64,000 nucleotides of DNA from Parastagonospora avenae f. sp. tritici 18332-5 (GCA_022559985.1 JAFJTR010000096.1:42758-106757), one strand, 5' to 3'; shown: positions 36,565 to 47,267, numbered from the stretch's first letter. Notes: generated by a model from the sequence alone, not told the origin. Numbers and translations are program-made.

Positions 36565-38769
36565 ATGAGCAGCATCGACTCTCTTCTCAACCACGGCGCT
36601 GCCGCCGCTCCCGCTGAACGACGCCCGTCCATGTCTCAACAGCCTTTTACTCAGACGACGACGTACGAGGCCGCCGACGCCCTCACCACGCTCGCGACGC
36701 TCGGCAGCGGCCAGCAGTACGCACCCGCCCCAGCGCGCGAGCTGCCGTCGCCCACAGCCTCCTCTCACGCGCCGCGCCGCTCCAGCAGCTTCGGCTCCCA
36801 CCACGCGCCCGTAGAGCCCTCGCCGCCCCTCGAGCAGCCGCCAGTGCACTCGCCCACGCTCGACCAGTACCACCATGGCTCGAAGTCGCCAGAAGAACAG
36901 AAGCGGCAGCAATCGCTGATGTCGCGGTCGTCGCCGGCCCCCGTGCTCGCCCCAATACAAAATTTGTCGACGGCACTCCAAGAACAGATTGCTGAGAAAA
37001 CAGCGCCCGCGCCAATTGGCGAGGACGTGTCTCAGACCGTGCCCCCGTCCAGTGACGGCGATGAGGCTGGCCGAGACGCCACCCAGGACCGCGAGCCTGC
37101 CTTTGTGCGCGACGAGCCGACGACCTCTCAGATCCGAAAGCCCGACGACGCAGACCTTTCACACGCCATCGACGCGCCACTCTCTTCTACAGCCATCAAA
37201 GATGAGCCTTCTGGAACGCCACGCGAGTCTACCCCAGCCATTACCACATCGCTGGAGCGCGAGAACTCGACCGCCGAGAACATGGACTCGGACACGCTCA
37301 AGGCGCTTGAGATTGCGAAGCAGGCAGACCTCGGACTGCGCACAAAGAGGACCGCGAGCGTTGCCGACAGCCTGCCCTCGCCCGTCGACTCGAAAGCGCC
37401 CATGCTGCCCTCCAAGAAGCGTCCTGCACCAGCCTCGGCCACCGTGAAGAAGAAAGGCATGGCCAAGACGATGAAGCCGTCCAAGAAACGAAAACTCGAT
37501 CCCGAAGACCCCACCGCCCGCTCCGTCACACCCACCTCTCGCTCGTCGAAGCCCAAAAGCAGCAAGAAGGGCTCACAAGCCGGCACACCCGGCCTCGAAT
37601 CGTCGCCCGCGCCCGACAACTCCTCACAGGTACACGCCTCCGACGACGACGACTCGTCCGAAGACCACAACCTGTACTGCATTTGCAAGAAGCCGGACAA
37701 CCACAAGTGGATGATAGGGTGTGATGGTGGCTGTGACGACTGGTTCCATGGCGACTGCGTCAACATGAAGCAGGCCGACGAGGAGCTGGTCGACAAATTC
37801 ATCTGCCCGCAGTGTGAAGAGAATGGAAGGGGACACACGACATGGAAGCCCATGTGCCGGAGAGACGGCTGTCGGAAACCGGCGCGCCTCAACAAGGACC
37901 GCGAGAGTAAATACTGCACAGACGCTTGTGGGACGCTCTTCATGACAGAACAATTACAAAGAACGGCAGGTGCCAAGGGAGCGAACGGTACCAAGTCGAA
38001 GAAGGCGAAGAAGAAGGGCGGCAAGGAGGAGGGTGACGAGGAGGAGCCCACACCACTCGGCGGTGTACTGCGGTCGAAAGATTTGAAGGCATTGGTAGAC
38101 GCATCGCCGAATATTCAGACCTTCAAGAACCTAGGCACCGGCGTCCTCACACCTCCGCAGACCGCCTCACCGAACCGCGCAACCTTTGACGGCATCGACG
38201 GCTTCGCCCTAACCACCGGCGAGAAGGAACGCCTAAGCGCCTTGTATAACGAGAAGTCACAACTACAGAATCAGCTGGAAGCCCTCAAAGACCGCGAAAA
38301 GTTCGTCAGCATGGTCAAAGAACAAGCCGTGCGCCTCGCCGAGCGCGAGAAGATCAAGATGAAGGAGTTCTGCGGCTACGACTCGCGGTTGTCGTGGTCA
38401 GACGCAGAGTTCCTGCAATGGCGGAATAGCAGACACGGCCAGGCGGCGTTCAAGTTCAGCACGCTGTCACCCACATCCGAGCAAGTAGCATCAATACCCA
38501 GCGCCGACGTGGCAGATGCAAAGGAAACCGCGTGTCTCAAGAAACGCTGTCCCAAGCACCCGCAGTGGCAGAAACTCAATCTCCAGGACGCCCGCTTCGA
38601 GGAATTAGAAGTCGTCGAGGCGATCAAGGAGTGCGAGAAGGAGGAGAAGAGTGTGCGTGAAAGGGCTAGACGGAGAGGCGCAAAGGACGCCATGGCCAAG
38701 GAACTCACGGCCGGCGATGGAAAGGAGGAGAGGAATCGCGAGGGGTGGGTCGAGGTCGTTGCGTCGTGA
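36565..38769 (+). CDS. spp1: COMPASS subunit Spp1 (PHD finger protein)
   Basis: Single exon, 734 residues from the ATG at 36565 (the frame opens at a GTG 21 bases earlier, which is unlikely to be used). The first 350 residues are disordered and rich in Pro, Ser and Lys, with nuclear-type basic runs (KKKGMAKTMKPSKKRK). A PHD finger lies at about residues 369-422 (LYCICKKPDNHKWMIGCDG, WFHGDCV, FICPQC), followed by a Cys-rich CRRDGCRKPARLNKD and YCTDACG segment. The C-terminal third is helical with charged coils. This arrangement matches Spp1/CXXC1, which reads H3K4me3 and guides Set1 methylation; in yeast it also helps place meiotic breaks. Confidence 0.88.
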   Translation: MSSIDSLLNHGAAAAPAERRPSMSQQPFTQTTTYEAADALTTLATLGSGQQYAPAPARELPSPTASSHAPRRSSSFGSHHAPVEPSPPLEQPPVHSPTLDQYHHGSKSPEEQKRQQSLMSRSSPAPVLAPIQNLSTALQEQIAEKTAPAPIGEDVSQTVPPSSDGDEAGRDATQDREPAFVRDEPTTSQIRKPDDADLSHAIDAPLSSTAIKDEPSGTPRESTPAITTSLERENSTAENMDSDTLKALEIAKQADLGLRTKRTASVADSLPSPVDSKAPMLPSKKRPAPASATVKKKGMAKTMKPSKKRKLDPEDPTARSVTPTSRSSKPKSSKKGSQAGTPGLESSPAPDNSSQVHASDDDDSSEDHNLYCICKKPDNHKWMIGCDGGCDDWFHGDCVNMKQADEELVDKFICPQCEENGRGHTTWKPMCRRDGCRKPARLNKDRESKYCTDACGTLFMTEQLQRTAGAKGANGTKSKKAKKKGGKEEGDEEEPTPLGGVLRSKDLKALVDASPNIQTFKNLGTGVLTPPQTASPNRATFDGIDGFALTTGEKERLSALYNEKSQLQNQLEALKDREKFVSMVKEQAVRLAEREKIKMKEFCGYDSRLSWSDAEFLQWRNSRHGQAAFKFSTLSPTSEQVASIPSADVADAKETACLKKRCPKHPQWQKLNLQDARFEELEVVEAIKECEKEEKSVRERARRRGAKDAMAKELTAGDGKEERNREGWVEVVAS

Positions 38770-39065
38770 CAGTGAGCGATGAATGAATGAGGAAAAGATC
38801 AAAAGCTTGGATAAGAAGAAAGCATATACCCCGTTAAGTTTTTTTCCTGCGAGTTGGTATCATTAGTAGTACTTTGGTGTTTCGAAAGGCTGGAAGGAAA
38901 ATGGCGAAAGATGACGATTGTGTAAACAACTCCACTTGACCTTTTTGAGAAAATAGCATGGCTTGAGTAAGGGGACCGGGCGGAAATGGAAGTTTTAATG
39001 ATTATTGGAATGGCGCATTGCTGGTCTTCTTGGCGGTGACTTGAGACGGAGCGCGGGCGTGAGGG
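38770..39065. other. Spp1 3' flank leading into the module array
   Basis: No gene seen. The first array TATA box follows directly at 39066. Confidence 0.35.
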
Positions 39066-40400
39066 TATATAAACCCCCTTCCTCTCCCTTTCTGTCTTCT
39101 CTTCTTCATCAATACCTTTCTTTTTATGCTCTCTAAAAGACTAGGATGCAACACATTATGAGTTGGAGAGCAGGACGAGACTCCAAAAACAACGCTGTCG
39201 CCGTCGCTATGTCCAAAAACTCAGAAGAGTCATGGACATGTGCGTGGACGCTCTAGGAATCGAAAACGATAATTTGAAAAGCGCATGTCTGAAACCTGTC
39301 AAAGATAGAGACATATCCGGAGACGCTTTAGAAACCAATCATAAACAACATGAACAACACAACGATGTCCAAAAACTCGGGGAGGTTGTTAACATGTGCG
39401 GGAACGCTCTGTGTGGCGTGCATGTTCTTAGCGCGGACAGAGTGATGGGGATATATAAAGCCTACACTTCTCCCAGCTTCTTTACTTTAATTAATACAGA
39501 CCGTCCTTCTTTTCCTCCAAAAGCTATAGACCCATAACGCTATGAGGAGCAGACCAGAACCGGAATCCGAAAACACCGCCACGGACATCGATGTCCAAAA
39601 AATCATCAGATTTGCGGTGATGTCTGAAGACGCCCTGGAAACACAAAAAAGCCGGGGAAGCGACGATGACTGAAAGTCGCTCGAGGCGGAGACATATTGT
39701 GGATGCTCTGCGCGGCGCGGTAGCGATTTTCGTGGCGTGGAGGAGTGGATGTGGATATAGAGCCTGAACATCTCTCTTCTTCTTCAACACGAGCCTTTCT
39801 TCTCTATCTCTAAAACTTGGATGTTGAGACTCTATGAGCAGAAAACCAGAACTAGAGTCCAAAATCGATATGGTCGTCGCGTTATGTCTAAAACTCATTG
39901 TGTCGTAGCTATGTTTATGTCCGCAGACGCTCTTACTCTTGTGTGTGGCGTGCATAGTAGTTTTTCTTAGCGCGAAGGGAATATATATTTAGAATCTCTG
40001 ACGTTTTCTTTCTTTTCTTCAACACATACACTTCTGTTCTGTTTCTATAAAATCAGAGACAAAGCCATAGATGACCGCTGTATCCAGAGCTATGTCCGGA
40101 GACGCTCTGTGTGGAGGCGGAGAAATACAAACTCTCCTTCTTCTCCTTCTTCTCTGTTCTCTTCCCTTCTGCAAAACAAACCCTCTCTTCTTTTCCCAAA
40201 TTGGTCAATTGTTAACTTATGAGCAGCAGTCCATAATCAAACTTCGAAATAAAATCTTCCGAATCGACCCCTCACGTTCAAAAACGTACCAACACTGTGG
40301 CTATGTTTGTGAAGTGTTCTAGTGTCTCGACGAGGAAAATGCGTGGCGTACGTGAGGAGCAGGGGGGGACTATAAAGGGAGAGGTTTGGAGGTGAAGGTT
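39066..40400 (+). repeat. Module array, cluster 1: TATA box, CT-rich leader, micro-ORF
   Basis: At least five diverged direct repeats, all + strand. TATA-like boxes lie at 39066, 39452, 39756, 39982 and 40371, with a weaker one at 40123. Each is followed by 50-80 pyrimidine-rich bases (for example CTTCCTCTCCCTTTCTGTC) and then an ATG. Shared words further in include ATGTCCAAAAACTC (39209, 39365), (C/G)GAGACGCT, TGTGGCGTGCAT (39412, 39939) and TTCTTAGCGCG. Short frames that follow: 36 residues from 39146, 43 from 39542, 24 from 39834. The 39542 and 39834 frames align at their starts (MRSRPEPES and MSRKPELES). Whether any is translated is unknown. Confidence 0.65.
39542..39673 (+). CDS. Micro-ORF in array module, 43 residues
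   Basis: ATG 90 bases after the TATATAAA box at 39452, beyond a pyrimidine-rich leader. The peptide is hydrophilic, begins MRSRPEPESENTATDID and ends in SDDD. It has no signal peptide or membrane segment. Its first nine residues resemble the start of the 39834 frame. Could be a chance frame in a repeat; listed because its placement mirrors other modules. Confidence 0.25.
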   Translation: MRSRPEPESENTATDIDVQKIIRFAVMSEDALETQKSRGSDDD

Positions 40401-40669
40401 GGTAACATAGGTGCATAATTGAGTCGTGTGAGAGATGCAGGTAGTTGGGTGAATGTATTGACCATATGATCGTTGATTCGTTGTAGTGTATGTCTTAAGA
40501 AAAATTAAAGCACTTCCTATATTGAGTCGCAGCTTTGTTCAACAGCTTTGATGTATTAGTGACGTCTTGCTTATTCCGTACCTCAACAGCAGTCCAGCTC
40601 TTCTGCGAACCTGTCTAACTATCTATCGCGGCGCTTGAAACTTACTAGATTATTTTAAACGCTCTCTTT
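40401..40669. other. Gap between array cluster 1 and secreted-protein relic 2
   Basis: No gene or clear module seen. Confidence 0.3.
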
Positions 40670-41974
40670 CTAATCAAACGAGCTGGACAGTGTTACATTG
40701 CCACGTGCATCCAGCGTGAAGGTATGCATCCGGACGAAATTCTGCTTCTCGAATCTACGCACACTCTGTCCACCGTGCTTGCTCTCTGGGGGCACATGAC
40801 CTGGCGGTGCAGCTGGAGCATCGGTCATTTCCGTATCATTCGGATTCGCTGGCCCAGCTACTGGAGCAGGGTTGTCCTTGGGTCGAGGCGTCGGCTCATC
40901 AAGATCTTCAACGACAAACACCATACACGATGATTGATAGCTCGTGATAGACCGAAACACCGCCACCGAGAAAATCCGCTTCAGCCCAACTTCCGCCCTC
41001 CTCTGAATCAAAAATTGCACAAACCCCGCCCCATTCGGCGAACTGAGCAGGGCTTTCCCTTGTTCCGTGTCCATTTTAAATACAACAGCTTGTTCCGCGA
41101 GCTCCTCTTCGACATCCTCAAACGCATGACTTATCAGCGCCAACGTCGCCGGATTCGTAATCGTCAGCGACGCAAATATCTGTAGTTCCTGCCGCTGAGC
41201 TTCTGGTACCACGTACTCCTATATCTCCCACATGATATCCGACGACCTCATGAGTCCGGGCAATTCGCCCAGCGTGAAGTCTGGATGGAGCTGCCTCATC
41301 GCTTCCACAGGCCCGAGTCGATTCTGCGCCATGATGCCCACGCCTGCGAGTACCGACATGTAGAAATCCGCATTCTTCACGCGCCGGAGGGTGTCGTGTG
41401 GGTCGATGTAGGTTTGTTCTTCGGGCGGGACGTCACCGCGCTGGGAATGCTCGATGGACAGCGCGGTCCAGGAATTCGAGTCCGCACCGCATTCATCCGC
41501 TAAGATCATGCGTTGCAGGAAGCTATCGATACCCCAGAAGCCTCTGCCCGTGTGGTCGCAGTATACATCGCCGCCGGGATACATTTCGTAGCCCCAGGCG
41601 CATATATCGTCCAGCTTCCATGGACTCTGGGCTGTCATCGCAGGCTGCGGGAGTAATTGGCCGACGTCGAAGTCGGAATAGGACATTTAGGCCACCATCT
41701 TGGTGCCTTTGCATACGGATTTTTTCCAGGTGGCTTCGGAAGCTGGGGAGGCGAATTGGTCGATGCGCTCTTCTGGGGTGTCGGGTGGGGGAGTGTCGAA
41801 AGCTACTACGTCTGAGACATCATATAGGGAGAAGTTGAATGTCTTCAACGATGGGAGAAGATTCGATTTGGAGAGGTTGCCATTGTACCGAGCCTGACTG
41901 TCGTCGCCGACTACGAGTGTGGTCCACGCGACGAGAAGGAGACTTGTGAGAGCATACATGGCTGGGTTGAGCAT
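40670..41974 (-). pseudogene. Secreted-protein family member 2, two in-frame stops
   Basis: One frame on the minus strand runs from the ATG at 41974 to 40670, broken only by a TAA at 41687-41689 and a TAG at 41216-41218. It opens with a signal peptide (MLNPAMYALTSLLLVAW). Blocks such as DFDVGQLLPQP, DVYCDHTGRG, LSIEH and GFVQFLIQRRAEVGLKRIF line up in order with member 1 at 31955-33298 (TDEEAGKAWPDP, CDFTDTTR, YSIEH, GMTLAYMILQHKAELGVKH). The homology runs across the first stop, so a nonsense change is likelier than an intron, although a 51-nt in-frame intron with a poor GTGGCC donor is possible there. The C-terminus is Pro-rich and acidic. Function unknown; pseudogene or readthrough gene. 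Confidence 0.7.
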
Positions 41975-42289
41975 TTTACAACATGCAAAGTATGGAAGTA
42001 AAGGTACTCGAGAGCGGCAACATTTTGTATCACCTAGCGTACCTAGGCCTGTATGGCTCAGGTCTTAGCGTATAGAGACCAGTGAAAAAGGTACTCCGAC
42101 TGAGGGATTCCTCAAGAAAAATATCTGCCATCATCATGGCCTACGCCATTGATCAGATAACACACACATAGACGTGGGAGAATGTGAAGAGTAAGGTTTT
42201 GGAGATGTAAGCATGTCCTATCTAGACTCTCGCTGCCAAGATGGCCCGGGGAGATGTCTAGGTCACGTGACCCGCCCACGAACACAGGA
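41975..42289. other. Gap before array cluster 2
   Basis: Promoter side of the secreted-protein relic and lead-in to the next module. It contains a GGTCACGTGACC palindrome at about 42261-42272, a bHLH-type (CACGTG) site about 20 bases ahead of the TATA box at 42290. Confidence 0.45.
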
Positions 42290-42797
42290 TATATAAACCT
42301 TGTGTTTCTCAGCTTGCTTGCTTCTTCTTCATCTCATCAGCCTTTTTCGGCGCTGTACCAAAAGTCCGAGCATTTTCATTGACTTTTGCTTCTTTTTCTC
42401 CTTTTTCAAAACCACATGGTGGATGAGGCATGAAGTCTCATGTTTTGTGAAATCTTAATGTCTATCGCCATCCAAACCACCATCAGTCAGGTGTATGTGG
42501 AAGTTGTGAAGTGCTCCAGGCACACGTAAAAAGTCTTTGAACTGATTTTTCACATGACCTTATCTTTCCCTCCGAGGAATCGAAGATGTGAGAACAGACG
42601 ATTTGTCAAAATCGATTGATGGAAGAATCTATTTGTTCTCGTGCAGTCGGTTGAATATGGAACGATGAGATCTCTGATGAGTCGGAAGTTGCGGGTTGAG
42701 TACCTATGTTCCCTGGACTGAGACACTGAGTTGTGATGGCGAGACGTTGGGGTATATATACCTCCATCCCCTGCCTCTCTTCTTTCTCTATAACATC

Positions 42798-42929
42798 ATG
42801 TCGTTTTATTTCGATGACCGAAAAGAAGGCGCAGGGCAAGTGTCACATGAGTGCCAGACCAGACTGAAACCTCATGGAGTCATGGCTCATGTCCTTTACA
42901 TGACCAAGGTTGTTACAGCCACATCATAA
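42798..42929 (+). CDS. Micro-ORF in array module, 43 residues
   Basis: ATG 45 bases after the TATATATA box at 42753, beyond a CT-rich leader ending in TATAACATCATG. The peptide begins MSFYFDDRKEGAGQVSHE and has one cysteine. No known domain. Best-placed of the array frames relative to its TATA box, but translation is unproven. Confidence 0.28.
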   Translation: MSFYFDDRKEGAGQVSHECQTRLKPHGVMAHVLYMTKVVTATS

Positions 42930-44131
42930 TGTCCATGGATACCCTGGGCTGCTGAATCGAAAATCGTGTGGAACCTTGTTATGAGAAGGCTTGGTGGTGG
43001 TAGCGATCAAGGTATTGCAATGTTCAGGAAAAGGATCCATGAACATGTCGAAGTAACAACATGCTAGAGTCCGTTCCAAAGCCTGTGCGTGAACCATTCA
43101 TGTTTCCCCAGAAATTAGGTGCGAACGCAGGAAGGATGTTGGGACTACGCTGGGGTACGTATACCTCCACTCGTCCCTCTTCTCCTGTTTCTATCAATGT
43201 GACGCTGCCCTCTTGCTGCCGTTAAAATCGTTAGCCGCCTTGCCCATGTCTGAGGAGAGAATAGTAGGAAGCTGATCCATGCCTTTGCCTTTCCGCAAGG
43301 AGGCGATCGACAAGTTGGCGATGAATGAGACATGGGGGTGTGCCCGAACCGTCATTGTATGTGTTAGCGGGTTCATATAGCTCTCTCTACACCCTCTTTA
43401 GAGCACCTAGCGTTTGATCAGCAATGGAAGACGTATTCCTCTTTCATTCTTAGTGCCGGCATCATGGCATGTAGAAGTACTTTCAACACCTGCGGAGCCG
43501 TGGACATCGTGCGTGGGTGTAATATATAATGCATTGATCTATGACTTTGAATGTGCACGTGATGGACTGTGGGTATAAATGTTCTGCTGACTTGGGGCTT
43601 CGGAATCTCATCCACACCGCCGCTATGCGCGGATTTCCAAAACACAACATGTTGGCATTTCATGTGCAGTGGCCTGAAGACCTGCGAACTACGGCATATG
43701 TCTTTTCCGACACCAAATCGCTGCGCAGACATCTGCCTGTTTCGACCCCATACTCACATAAAACCTATCTTTCCCCTCTTTTCTCACAATCACTCACTCT
43801 CTTGCCCTCCTTGTTTCAAAAACCCAACAACATGTCTGCATGAGCACCCTCCAAAAGATTGCAATCTTCGAAACAATGTCTGTCGCTCCGCCGAAACGCC
43901 ATGCAATTCTAGTGTGACGGTTATGAGGAGAAGTAGATCATGTGTTGGTGGTCTAGTGCTACTTCCTCACTTTATTGAGCATCTCTTACCTGAGCTGCAT
44001 CACAGATACGTCACGTAAATAGACCCTGCTGCTGCTTCTGAGAGCACAGCACGAACAACAGAACACGATAGCAGAATACATGAAATTACGTTCTCCCGCA
44101 ACATCTAGTCATGTCTTCCCCTCCGTTCTCA

Positions 44132-45000
44132 CACATAAAAGCACGTTTTCTCTCTGGTCTTTTCCCACAGCTTATCTTATCTCCTCTTTCCTCTTTCTTA
44201 AAAGCCAGATGCAGAGATGGCATGAGCACTTGCTCTAAATTTCGACGCTGCCGGCTATGTCTGTGCCTGCACCAAAACATAATTCGAATGGATACATGTC
44301 TTCGCCCCTTGGTTTGCATATAAAAGCATATCTTTATCTGCTTCTTTCTAGTATGCCTCCTCTATCGTCCTTATCTCTCAAAATCACGTTGAAGCTTGTT
44401 GATGAGGGTCGGGTACAAAATGCGATGATTGCAGACACATGTCTGTGCCTGCACCAGAACGGCCCGTTCAGCTTTTCATGTCTTTGCCGGTGTTTCTGCT
44501 CATAAAAGCACATTTTCTCTCTACTCTGTTCTACAGCCTGTATCCTTTCCTCATCTTTCAAAAAGACCATGGAACCAATCCATGAGGGCTGAGTAGAAAC
44601 GCGATGACTGCAAAGACATGTCTATTCCTGCGCCAAAATGCAGTTCGACCATATCCATGTCTCTGCCACTACTTCTACATATATGAGCACTTTTCTCTCT
44701 GCTCCTATCCATCACGCCCTATTTCCTTTGCTCATGTCTGAAAAGGAGTGTGAAACCGACCGATGAGGGCGGATTACAAAAACATGTTAAACAACGACCC
44801 ATGTCTGTTCCCCACCCCCTTCGCACAAATAACAGCACACCTTCTCTACCACCACTTTTTCTCACATATTCTAAAAACAACATGAGTATTCACACCAAAA
44901 CCAAAAGCTTTCATGAATATGTCCAAAGTGCGCCGCGGACATGATGAATGTCTGTACCTCACAACGTGGTCCGCACATGCATACTTCGAAAACAGGGGGA
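44132..45000 (+). repeat. Five tandem units of about 182 bases with recurrent ATGTCTGT start
   Basis: Core of the array. The ATGTCT words fall at 44257, 44439, 44618, 44801 and 44948, that is every 182, 179, 183 and 147 bases. The codons that follow are GTG CCT, GTG CCT, ATT CCT, GTT CCC and GTA CCT, so residues 3-4 read V/I-P with mostly third-position change. The open frames differ after residue 7 (MSVPAPKHNS, MSVPAPERPV, MSIPAPKCSS, MSVPHPLRTN, MSVPHNVVRT). A sixth relative is at 43876 (MSVAPPKRH), about two units upstream. Confidence 0.65.
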
Positions 45001-45137
45001 GGTGTTGATGCGTGTCGCACTTCAGATGTGTTCCTAGCGGCAGCATATAAAATCTGCCGCTTCACTCCCCGTTCCTGTTTCATATCTTAGGTGCGCATTC
45101 GGCAATTGCATCTCTAGAAGAAAATCTCCACATTCTC

Positions 45138-45278
45138 ATGTCTGTCGGCAGGTGCAAAATGATGGGTGGAAGAGAACTATGTGCTTTAGAGATGGAGATT
45201 GGCAAGAGGATACCTTCAGTGCATATCCTGAAACAGTGCGCCGTTGGCTATATGTTTGAGAGAGGAAGAGGAGAGTGA
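45138..45278 (+). CDS. Micro-ORF in array module, 46 residues
   Basis: ATG 92 bases after the TATAAAAT box at 45046. The peptide begins MSVGRCKMMGGRELCALE, has three cysteines and a basic tail (MFERGRGE). It shares the MSV start with the tandem units. It ends 67 bases before the Copia element. No domain recognised. Confidence 0.28.
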   Translation: MSVGRCKMMGGRELCALEMEIGKRIPSVHILKQCAVGYMFERGRGE

Positions 45279-45345
45279 GTGGATAGCATTAAGCTTCATC
45301 TTCAGCCCGTTCTTCTACTTTCCAACAAGGCCATGGCTTCTTTTT

Positions 45346-45480
45346 TTTCAACATGTAAGGAGGAGATTAAGGAAGTAGTTAGTTGATTGATAGAAACTAT
45401 CAAAGAGAGCGAATATATATCCTCCTGTTACATAAGCAGTGATGAACCGCGCTACTCCTGAGTAGGCGTGGGTGCTGACA
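45346..45480 (-). repeat. LTR, downstream copy of the Copia element
   Basis: 135 bases. Starts TTTCAACATG where the other copy has TGTCAACATG, and ends GTGCTGACA. Contains CGAATATATATCC and CTGTTACATAAG, shared with the other copy. Preceded by TTTTT. Confidence 0.85.
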
Positions 45481-45564
45481 CACCCCCTCAGCTGCAGTGA
45501 AACAAACAAAGCTGGACTATAGCTGATGTAGATGGTAAGAGGTCTCTTTACCCCCTGAGTGTCC

Positions 45565-46110
45565 TTAAAGTAGATTACTGATATCGACGAGGCCTAGCCG
45601 CTCAATAAAGTTAGCATGCTTCTGACTCGTAAGCGACTTAGTAAGGCCATCAGCTGGCATATAGTTTGTAGCCATCCAGGTTACCTGGAGCTGCCCTGCC
45701 TCTGCCTCCTGACGTAGCCACATCTGGTGAGTATCCACGTGCCTCATCTTTGTGTTAAACCGGTCTTCTGCCTTGTTAATGATCCTAAATGTTTGCTGGT
45801 TATCGCAGAAGAGTGTAGGGCGGATCCCAAGTTCAAACTTGACGTGCTTGAACAATCTCTTCCACCACATTAGCTCACTGCCTGCCAGGGACAAGGCAAG
45901 GAGCTCAGCCTCAGTCATCGACTTGGTAACTGATCTCTGTACAGTAGCCTTCCAATCAACAGGTAGGCCATACAGGCTGAATAGCTAACCTTGAGAGCTC
46001 TTCCTCTCAGGGTCATCTGCAAACGCTGCATCTGATGCGCCATAAAATATCAGCTCCTCTCCTGCCTCCTGAGGCTTCGTGAGATAGTAGCTGTTCTGTG
46101 GAGTATCTCC
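45565..46110 (-). pseudogene. Copia pol remnant, RNase H end
   Basis: One minus-strand frame with FYGASDAAFADDPERKSSQG, an in-frame TAG at 45985-45987, LFSLYGLPVDWKATVQ, SMTEAELLALSLAGSE and NYMPADGLTK, the order seen in Ty1/Copia RNase H. Truncated on its N-terminal side, where hAT-like sequence joins at about 46110. The exact join was not resolved. Confidence 0.8.
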
Positions 46111-46714
46111 TGAGGTCGATCGCCTGCTGCAGCGATAGCTGACCTTGACCGTACGCGATGCTGCTTTTCGCGTCGAGATCGTTAGACAGGCCATGGCCTC
46201 GTGCAGCCTTCCGGAGGTGAGTTGCTGCTGCAGACGTCGCTTTCGTTATATCGTATAGGCCACCACCGAAGACCTTGTGAGAATGGCAGTATCTGCATAC
46301 AAACCACACGATTTTAGGGTTGCTCCGCTTAACAACGCGATAGCCATGCTGATATATCCAACTCTTCTTGCCTGTTGGCGACTTAACTGGCTTCATGTAT
46401 TGCTTTAGCTGCTCCCAATTAATCCCATCAAAGTGATCGGCCCCGTTAGTCTCCCACGTCGACCGGCCTGCGCCAGCGTCATCTGCTGTTGATCCAGTGC
46501 CAGCGTGGCTGCCCTCGGTGGGTGCGGCGATCTCAGCTTCAGGTTGCGACTCCAGAAATTGCGTTTCCCACGCTGGCTCAGACGGCGACTCAGTGGCCTG
46601 TCTAGCCAGGGCTTCTCGGGGCGACAGCGATCGCTGCGATAGGCGCAGTCGTTTAGCAGCTTTAGCAGCAACTGTAGGTGCGCTGCTGCGCTCCTTTTGA
46701 GATCGGGGAGGCAT
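46110..46714 (-). mobile_element. hAT-like transposase N-terminal fragment (BED-type zinc finger)
   Basis: Open frame starting at 46714 (MPPRSQKERSSAPTVAAKAA). A disordered Ser/Ala/Glu-rich start is followed by IVWFVCRYCHSHKVFGGG and AATHLRKAARGHGL, the Cys-Cys and His pattern of BED zinc fingers that open fungal hAT transposases. The catalytic part is absent. Its position inside a Copia element means a nested insertion, or a transduced host or transposon segment. The flank at 46860-47010 has repeated CAATCTGGCAATCT and GATTGATTGATT words that may be terminal sequence of the inserted element. Confidence 0.6.
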
Positions 46715-47267
46715 TGCAACGCGTTGTTAAGAAAAGAAGATCTAGGCGGAGGATAGAGGGGTGAGAGGAGCTCTGCTGGGTAACGCGACTTAGCAGGACG
46801 CGTCACGACGCGCTGTCACGAGAAACTCCATCCTTTATCTATCCTTCACCCTCCACTCCTACAGCAGCGGTACAATCTCATCAATCTGGCAATCTGGATA
46901 TCACGGATTGATTGATTAAGCTACTAATCTAAAGACTAGCTTCTTGATTTGATTACAGCTTCAATCTGGCAATCTCACAAGATCAATCTCACAATCCGGA
47001 TTGATTGTTGCGGACTCTGCACTCTTCGATCTGAAGTAGCTGTCCTCCGGCATACACGCACTCTCCTGGTTGAGCTTGAGCCGTTGTTCTCCATCCAAAC
47101 GATCTAGAGTTCGCTATATGAGCATTCGAGCCCGGATCAAGTATCCATCGATTGATAAGAGGAGGCTGATCTTCAGCCTTCGAAGTAATCGCGGTCTGAA
47201 ATACTGCATATGATCCTGAGCTACCTGCTGATTGAGGCTTCCCATCGTCATGTAGGCCTCCTTGATC

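Larger units (their letters stand above)
42290..45280 (+). repeat. Module array, cluster 2 (TATA, CT leader, micro-ORF)
   Basis: TATA-like boxes at 42290, 42753, 43157, 43374, 43757, 44134, 44319, 44501, 44680, 44824 and 45046, all + strand. Two (42753 and 43157) share GGGGTA(TA/CG)TATACCTCCA. From 44132 the units become a clean tandem: box-to-box spacing is 185, 182, 179 and 146 bases. The consensus is CATATAAAAGCAC, then TTTTCTCTCT, a CT-rich run, TTCAAAAA, ATGAGGGC and CATGTCTGTGCCTGCACC. This looks like a repeated core promoter with leader and start codon, not a simple satellite. Half of the spacings elsewhere are near 380, twice the unit. Confidence 0.7.

Noticed and set aside
46810..47010. 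CAATCTGG and GATTGATT words as an independent satellite
   Set aside because: Confined to the inside of the Copia element and better explained as terminal sequence of the inserted hAT-like piece.
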